A program made the position numbers and the translations under genes. 64,000 nt of DNA from Ashinkailepas kermadecensis (taxonomy: Eukaryota; Arthropoda; Thecostraca; Neolepadidae). The stretch covers positions 134,001 to 198,000 of the forward strand of contig JAOTOM010003951.1 of assembly GCA_034440615.1 (NCBI GenBank). Reading direction: 5' to 3'. Shown here piece by piece: positions 57,385 to 64,000 of this stretch. The stretch's first letter is position 1. The number at the start of each line of letters is the position of its first letter. Under the pieces are notes generated by a model. The model was not told the origin of the DNA. It searched no databases and saw nothing but the letters and a program-made list of their open reading frames with translations.

Positions 57385-60300
57385 ACTCCTTATAGCAAAG
57401 GCTACCGGTCTAGGCTCATGTGCCGGGTGTGACACTAAGTGTGCCAAAGGCTACCGGTCTAGGCTCATGTGCCGGGTGTGACACCAAGTGTGCCAAAGGC
57501 TACCGGTCTAGGCTCATGTGCCGGGTGTGACACCAAGTGTGCCAAAGGCTACCGGTCTAGGCTCATGTGCCGGGTGTGACACCAAGTGTGCCAAAGGCTA
57601 CCGGTCTAGGCTCATGTGCCGGGTGTGCCAAAGGCTACCGGTCTAGGCTCATGTGCCGGGTCTAGGCTCATGTGCCGGGTCTAGGCTCATGTGCCGGGTC
57701 TAGGCTCATGTGCCGGGTCTAGGCTCATGTGCCGGGTCTAGGCTCATGTGCCGGGTCTAGGCTCATGTGCCGGGTCTAGGCTCATGTGCCGGGTCTAGGC
57801 TCATGTGCCGGGTCTAGGCTCATGTGCCGGGTCTAGGCTCATGTGCCGGGTCTAGGCTCATGTGCCGGTCTAGGCTCATGTACCGGGTCTAGGCTCATGA
57901 CACTAAGTGTGCCAAAGGCTACCGGTCTAGGCTCATGTGCCGGGTGTGACACTAAGTGTGCCAAAGGCTACCGGTCTAGGCTCATGTGCCGGGTGTGACA
58001 CCAAGTGTGCCAAAGGCAAGGCTCATGTGCCGGGTCTAGGCTCATGTGCGGCCGGGTCTAGGCTCATGTGCCGGGTCTAGGCTCATGTGCCGGGTCTAGG
58101 CTCATGTGCCGGGTCTAGGCTCATGTGCCGGGTCTAGGCTCATGTGCCGGGTCTAGGCTCATGTGCCGGGTCTAGGCTCATGTGCCGGGTTAGGCTCATG
58201 TGCCGGGTCTAGGCTCATGTGCCGGGTCTAGGCTCATGTGCCGGGTCTAGGCTCATGTTCTAGGCCTGGGGGTCTAGGCTCATGTGCCGGGTCTAGGCTC
58301 ATGTGCCGGGTCTAGGCTCATGTGCCGGGTCTAGGCTCATGTGCCGGGTCTAGGCTCATGTGCCGGGTCTAGGCTCATGTGCCGGGTCTAGGCTCATGTG
58401 CCGGGTCTAGGCTCATGTGCCGGGTCTAGGCTCATGTGCCGGGTCTAGGCTCATGTGCCGGGTCTAGGCTCATGTGCCGGGTCTAGGCTCATGTGCCGGG
58501 TCTAGGCTCATGTACCGGGTGTGACACTAAGTGTGCCAAAGGCTACCGGTCTAGGCTCATGTGCCGGGTGTGACACCAAGTGTGCCAAAGGCTACCGGTC
58601 TAGGCTCATGTGCCGGGTGTGACACCAAGTGTGCCAAAGGCTACCGGTCTAGGCTCATGTGCCGGGTGTGGCTCATGTGCCGGGTCTAGGGTCTAGGCTC
58701 ATGTGCCGGGTCTAGGCTCATGTGCCGGGTCTAGGCTCATGTGCCGGGTCTAGGCTCATGTGCCGGGTCTAGGCTCATGTGCCGGGTCTAGGCTCATGTG
58801 CCGGGTCTAGGCTCATGTGCCGGGTCTAGGCTCATGTGCCGGGTCTAGGCTCATGTGCCGGGTCTAGGCTCATGTGCCGGGTCTAGGCTCATGTGCCGGG
58901 TCTAGGCTCATGTGCCGGTCTAGGCTCATGTGCCGGGTCTAGGCTATGGGGCTCATGTGCCGGGTCTAGGCTCATGTGCCGGGTCTAGGCTAGTCATGTG
59001 CCGGGTCTAGGCTCATGTGCCGGGTCTAGGCTCATGTGCCGGGTCTAGGCTCATGTGCCGGGTCTAGGCTCATGTGCCGGGTCTAGGCTCATGTGCCGGG
59101 TCTAGGCTCATGTGCCGGGTCTAGGCTCATGTGCCGGGTCTAGGCTCATGTGCCGGGTCTAGGCTCATGTGCCGGGTCTAGGCTCATGTGCCGGGTCTAG
59201 GCTCATGTGCCGGGTCTAGGCTCAGTCATGTGCCGGGTCTAGGCTCATGTGCCGGGTCTAGGCTCATGTGCCGGGTCTAGGCTCATGTGCCGGGTCTAGG
59301 CTCATGTGCCGGGTCTAGGCTATGCCGGGTCTAGGCTCATGTGCCGGGTCTAGGCTCATGTGCCGGGTCTAGGCTCATGTGCCGGGTCTAGGCTCATGTG
59401 CCGGGTCTAGGCTCATGTGCCGGGTCTAGGCTCATGTGCCGGGTCTAGGCTCATGTGCCGGGTCTAGGCTCATGTGCCGGGTCTAGGCTCATGTGCCGGG
59501 TCTAGCTCATGTGCCGGTCTAGGCTCATGTGCCGGGTCTAGGCTCATGTGCCGGGTCTAGGCTCATGTGCCGGGTCTAGGCTCATGTGCCGGGTCTAGGC
59601 TCATGTGCCGGGTCTAGGCTCATGTGCCGGGTCTAGGCTCATGTGCCGGGTCTAGGCTCATGTGCCGGGTCTAGGCTCATGTGCCGGGTCTAGGCTCATG
59701 TGCCGGGTCTAGGCTCATGTGCCGGGTCTAGGCTCATGTGCCGGGTCTAGGCTCATGTGCCGGGTCTAGGCTCATGTGCCGGGTCTAGGCTCATGTGCCG
59801 GGTCTAGGCTCATGTGCCGGGTCTAGGCTCATGTGCCGGGTCTAGGCTCATGTGCCGGGTCTAGGCTCATGTGCCGGGTCTAGGCTCATGTGCCGGGTCT
59901 AGGCTCATGTGCCGGGTCTAGGCTCATGTGCCGGGTCTAGGCTCATGTGCCGGGTCTAGGCTCATGTGCCGGGTCTAGGCTCATGTGCCGGGTCTAGGCT
60001 CATGTGCCGGGTCTAGGCTCATGTGCCGGGTCTAGGCTCATGTGCCGGGTCTAGGCTCATGTGCGGTCTAGGCTCATGTGCCGGGTCTAGGCTCATGTGC
60101 CGGGTCTAGGCTCATGTGCCGGGTCTAGGCTCATGTGCCGGGTCTAGGCTCATGTGCCGGTCTAGTCTAGCCTCATGTGCCGGGTCTAGGCTCATGTGCC
60201 GGGTCTAGGCTCATGTGCCGGGTCTAGGCTCATGTGCCGGGTCTAGGCTCATGTGCCGGCGTCTAGGCTCATGTGCCGGGTCTAGGCTCATGTGCCGGGT

Positions 60301-60660
60301 CTAGGCTCATGTGCCGGGTCTAGGCTCATGTGCCGGGTCTAGGCTCATGTGCCGGGTCTAGGCTCATGTGCCGGGTCTAGGCTCATGTGCCGGGTCTAGG
60401 CTCATGTGCCGGGGGGCTAGGCTCATGTGCCGGGTCTAGGCTCATGTGCCGGGTCTAGGCTCATGTGCCGGGTCTAGGCTCATGTGCCGGGTCTAGGCTC
60501 ATGTGCCGGGTCTAGGCTCATGTGCCGGGTCTAGGCTCATGTGCCGGGTCTAGGCTCATGTGCCGGGTCTAGGCTCATGTGCCGGGTCTAGGCTCATGTG
60601 CCGGGTCTAGGCTCATGTGCCGGGTCTAGGCTCATGTGCCGGGGGACACCAAGTGTGCCA
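57385..60660 (+). repeat. Nested 49-bp / 19-bp array, 3.3 kb
   Basis: A ~49-bp unit (ccaaaggctaccggtctagg / ctcatgtgccgggtgtgaca / ccaagtgtg) occurs at the start, near 57900-58010, near 58515-58670 and, in part, at the very end (ggacaccaagtgtgccaaag, about 60643). Between these lie well over one hundred copies of a 19-bp unit, gtgccgggtctaggctcat, whose sequence is the middle of the 49-bp unit. Occasional truncated units and a few odd junctions are scattered through it. Confidence 0.95.
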
Positions 60661-61140
60661 AAGTGATTGCGAATGTATCACGGTTTTCAAATTTTGTAAA
60701 CACGGTTATACTTTCATTACCTTGAGCCTGTGAAACGTTCAGAAGTAAACAGCTGGAAACGAAATACGTGCAATCTGAAGCCACACCGGAGGGGTGTGGC
60801 TTCAGATTGCACATACTGGACCGGTACGGCGCAAAGTGTGCTATGGATTCATTGCGTTCATAATGTGTGTGATGCGGCTCAGATTCGGTTGGCATGCTCT
60901 TCGCCCTCTTCTCCCATCCGCTTAGTCCATTGTACTCACGTGACTCGGTCATCGTGAAAGTTGTTTGATTTGCTTATCAGCTGACTGGTCAGCTGGTCGC
61001 GACCATCGCCCCGGCGCTCAGCTCAGAAATCAATGAGTCGGGCGTTACGCCACACGTGCTGCGTGGGCCGCGCGGCCTCTTCTCCATGTTGGCGCGCAGT
61101 CAGCTGTGTTGGCGCCATAATTGGTGTCCGACTTCGGAGG
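60661..61140. other. Spacer with a long perfect hairpin
   Basis: Apart from the 20-bp-arm hairpin at 60768-60812 only short frames are seen. Confidence 0.5.
60768..60812. repeat. Perfect hairpin, 20-bp arms, 5-nt loop
   Basis: Arms 60768-60787 and 60793-60812 (starting gtgcaatctgaagcc) are exact reverse complements. Longest perfect fold-back in the window outside the 6.8-7.2 kb element. Confidence 0.95.
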
Positions 61141-61144
61141 ATGC

Positions 61145-61962
61145 GGAAGTCCTTTGCGGACGTAGGTCAAATGGAGTGATGTTCCAAACTTTTCCAAGCG
61201 TCGCCAATCCGAGTAATTGCAACATATAAGCACCAAACTCAGAGCATGCTGTCATTCATGAAGACGACCGAGCTTCTATCTGGAAAATGAAATCTGGACC
61301 AAGGTTACTGAGCTGGGGCAAGTAAATTTTCGCGTATTTATATTCCGTGGGAAAATTCAATTTGGAGGCAATTTATCACGCCGAAAATGAGGAGTCATGA
61401 AATAAGCAATCGGAATTAGTTGATGTGTCAATGGTCAATGCCGCAATGTCATCACAATATGATCTTATGCAGAATGTTGATGTTCCTTGCCAAGTGATAC
61501 CAGAATTCGGTTTCAGCGCCGCCTAAGTCATGCGACATGACATTGGATGAGAAACGAATGGCTTGAAATGACCTGACCTGTTGCAAGCTGACTTGATTTT
61601 ACCTATTTGACCTTTCTTTGGCATTACTTCCCAAGCAGTGTGCACTTAGGCGAGGGCTGAAGAGATCGATTTCTTAATTTGTGCATTGTTACAGCGTGAT
61701 CTGAGGTCAGGTCACGAGGTCAGAAACTTGACAGTTTACAAAGATGTTTCAGTATCGCATCAGTTCGTCTTGGAACACAGCTTTATGCTTAACCATGGTC
61801 CAGTAAGCTCAGACCATGGTGTGACCTGACTTGAACATATAATTTTGGGATGTAATATGCAAATATTTTGCTTGAATGTCTCTGTTGGAAGGACCCGTGA
61901 CATGTATATAAATAGTTTCCAGGCATTCTCCAAGGTAGAGGTCATGCTACTGGGTTGATCTT
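61145..61962 (+). repeat. Dispersed repeat, copy 2
   Basis: Plus-strand counterpart of 24000-24850, aligned in inverse orientation over roughly 820 bp with moderate divergence. It includes gaggtcaggtcacgaggtcag (about 61690), a cluster of AGGTCA half-sites. No coding capacity is seen. Confidence 0.85.
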
Positions 61963-62930
61963 TTATGACCTTTAGCGACTTCGGCAGGACCGAAAATTGA
62001 AACTAAGATCTGATATGAGCTCTAGGCTACATTGGCTTGCCAATAACATTTTCCCTGTGCCTCTAACATGTACAGTACGGGAGCAGGTCCTCAGGCCCGA
62101 TTCTGACCAGACCTGGCCTACCCGTCTTGAGACGTATTCACTATGATCAGTGCAAATGTATTCATTTATGTTAATTATTGAACAACAATGTCGAAAGAAC
62201 ACAATCAATATCTAGTGAAATATCGGAAGCCAATCTAAATCAGAATTGAATCGGCAAGAACTGAATCAGAACCATCAGACCATCACAACAGTATTGGAGG
62301 AAGTCAATCTCCAATTAGAAGCCAAATAACGGGTTCGAATAGATCGCCATCGGTGGCTTGCCACGCGCACAGGAGAGCTTCTCACCTGGCGGGAGCCGGA
62401 TTAGGTGGGAGGGGGTTCGCTCCCTTGGAGCTCAGAAACCATTGAAAATAGAAACGTAAAATTTCGAGGGGAGATTACGACTGTAGTGCGCCAACTTCAG
62501 CATAACTTTTACGACCAAATGTCAATGCCTTCAGGGTCTACCGATGTCTACCGATGGAGTCTACCGATCGGCCGACACAGCAAGCCACCGCACCACCGTG
62601 CCGACAAAACCTTTGTGGCGGCCGGCCGTCTGCCGGTCGGTCGAATCCGCACTCCGCAGTTGCTATGTTTACCGTCGTATTTCACAACTCCTTGTTGCAT
62701 TCGATGCGCTGATCAATGCACAATATAGTGATGCGATTTCAGTGTACTATCCGCCAGTTTGTGAGATGTGTTCGAAATATAGGCCAGTGGACTCCGAGCC
62801 GCTCCGGTGCCCATGTCAATACCGTTCGTTGACCGAGTACATTTGAACCCGGGTCATCGAGCACGCATCGGAGCGCGTAATTTGCTCCCGGACAGTGTCT
62901 GTCTCACTTGCAGAGATTGACAAGTTTGTG
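61963..62930. other. Spacer, no supported gene
   Basis: Short frames only. At about 62843-62853 the minus strand reads gggttcaaatg, a possible isolated B-box remnant of a tRNA-derived repeat, too short to call. Confidence 0.5.
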
Positions 62931-62934
62931 CCAA

Positions 62935-64000
62935 GGATACCCCTGTGACCAGCTGACCAAGACTCTCCTACCACTGTGACCAGCTGACCAAGACTGTGTC
63001 ACACCTACCACTGTGACCAGCTGAACAAGACTGTCACACTTACCACTGTGACCAGCTGACCAAGATTGTGTCACACCTACCACTGTGACCAGCTGAACAA
63101 GACTGTCACACTTACCACTGTGACCAGCTGACCAAGACTGTGTCACACCTACCACTGTGACCAGCTGAACAAGACTGTCACACTTACCACTGTGACCAGC
63201 TGCCCAAGACTGTGTCACACCTACCACTGTGACCAGCTGAACAAGACTGTCACACTTACCACTGTGACCAGCTGACCAAGATTGTGTCACTCCTACCACT
63301 GTGACTAGCTGACCCCAAGACTGTGCTTCTTCTACTACCGAGACCAGCTGTCCAAGACTCTCCTACCCCTGTGACCAGCTGCCCAAGGCTGTGTCACACC
63401 TACCACTGTGACCAGCTGCCCAAGACTGTGCCTCTTCTACTACCGAGACCAGCTGACCAAGACTCTCCTACCACTGTGACCGGCTGACTAAGCCTCTCCT
63501 ACCACTGTGACCAGCTGACCAAGCCTCTCCTACCACTGTGACCAGCTGACCAAGCCTCTCCTACCACTGTGACCAGCTGACCAAGACTCTCCTACCACTG
63601 TGACCAGCTGACTAAGCCTCTCCTACCACTGTGACCAGCTGACCAAGACTCTCCTACCACTGTGACCAGCTGACCAAGACTCTCCTACCACTGTGACAAG
63701 CTGACCAAGACTGTGCACACCTACCACTGTGACCAGCTGACCAAGACTGTGTCACACCTACCACTGTGACCAGCTGACCAAGACTGTGTCACACCTACCA
63801 CTGTGACCAGCTGCCCAAGACTGTGTCACACCTACCACTGTGACCAGCTGCCCAAGACTGTGTCACACCTACCACTGTGACCAGCTGACCAAGACTGTGT
63901 CACACCTACCACTGTGACCAGCTGACCAAGACTGTGTCACACCTACCACTGTGACCAGCTGCACCAAGACTGTGTCACACCTACCACTGTGACCAGCTGA
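62935..64000 (+). repeat. 31-39 bp minisatellite running off the window end
   Basis: Units built on ccactgtgaccagctgacca followed by agactgtgtcacaccta. In the first part they alternate with a shorter form (gctgaacaagactgtcacac), giving a ~74-bp dimer. In the middle a 31-bp form (agactctcctaccactgtga) dominates, and the last 300 bp return to the 38-39-bp form. Confidence 0.95.

Noticed and set aside
62904..63299. Minus-strand frame with VGVTQSWSAGHSGKCDSLVQ repeats
   Set aside because: It follows the dimeric minisatellite and stops where unit length changes; no start context or domain.

Overview
This is a piece of animal nuclear genome, most likely arthropod and possibly crustacean. The reasons are short interstitial runs of the arthropod telomere repeat TTAGG/CCTAA (about 1.8-7.1 kb), a spliced Gly-His-rich and SKGYGPPP-type cuticle-like gene, a Mab-21 / cGAS-like receptor family gene, decayed LTR-retroelement gag and env-like fragments, tRNA-derived repeats, and no operons. 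The taxon is inferred; nothing in the window fixes the species. Most of the 64 kb is non-coding, and an unusually large share is tandem repeat.

Layout. 0-1 kb: env-like retroelement fragment (minus strand). 1-7.2 kb: AT-rich spacer with TTAGG patches, one candidate coding exon (5.24-5.46 kb) and a fold-back element enclosing a TTAGG tract (6.83-7.21 kb). 7.27-9.29 kb: a satellite of about 14 x 152 bp whose units carry a nuclear-receptor DR1 motif. 11.2-19.6 kb: a Mab-21-family gene in which 14 codons covering the catalytic Asp-x-Asp strand have been amplified to about 156 copies (6.5 kb). 21.5-24 kb: degenerate minisatellites. 24.0-24.85 kb: a dispersed repeat with an inverted second copy at 61.15-61.96 kb. 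25.9-29.5 kb: arrays with 12, 19, 103 and 19 bp periods. 30.2 kb: tRNA-derived SINE-like fragment. 32.4-34.2 kb: tandemly duplicated gag with a CCHC knuckle. 35.9-39.2 kb: secreted cuticle-like structural protein (minus strand). 39-57 kb: minisatellites with CCAAT, CRE and TATA motif clusters. 57.4-60.65 kb: nested 49/19 bp array. 62.9-64 kb: a 31-39 bp array running off the end.

Only two loci are convincing protein genes: the Mab-21-family gene (innate-immune nucleotidyltransferase or developmental Mab-21 type) and the cuticle-like gene. They are unrelated and convergent. The most unusual object is the Mab-21 gene: a catalytic-motif minisatellite inside a coding region, where six of seven length irregularities keep or restore frame and the seventh, a small inverted insertion, breaks it. 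Other cross-scale patterns are AGGTCA half-sites in several unrelated repeat families, and at least eleven perfect or near-perfect short hairpins with very small loops spread over the window.
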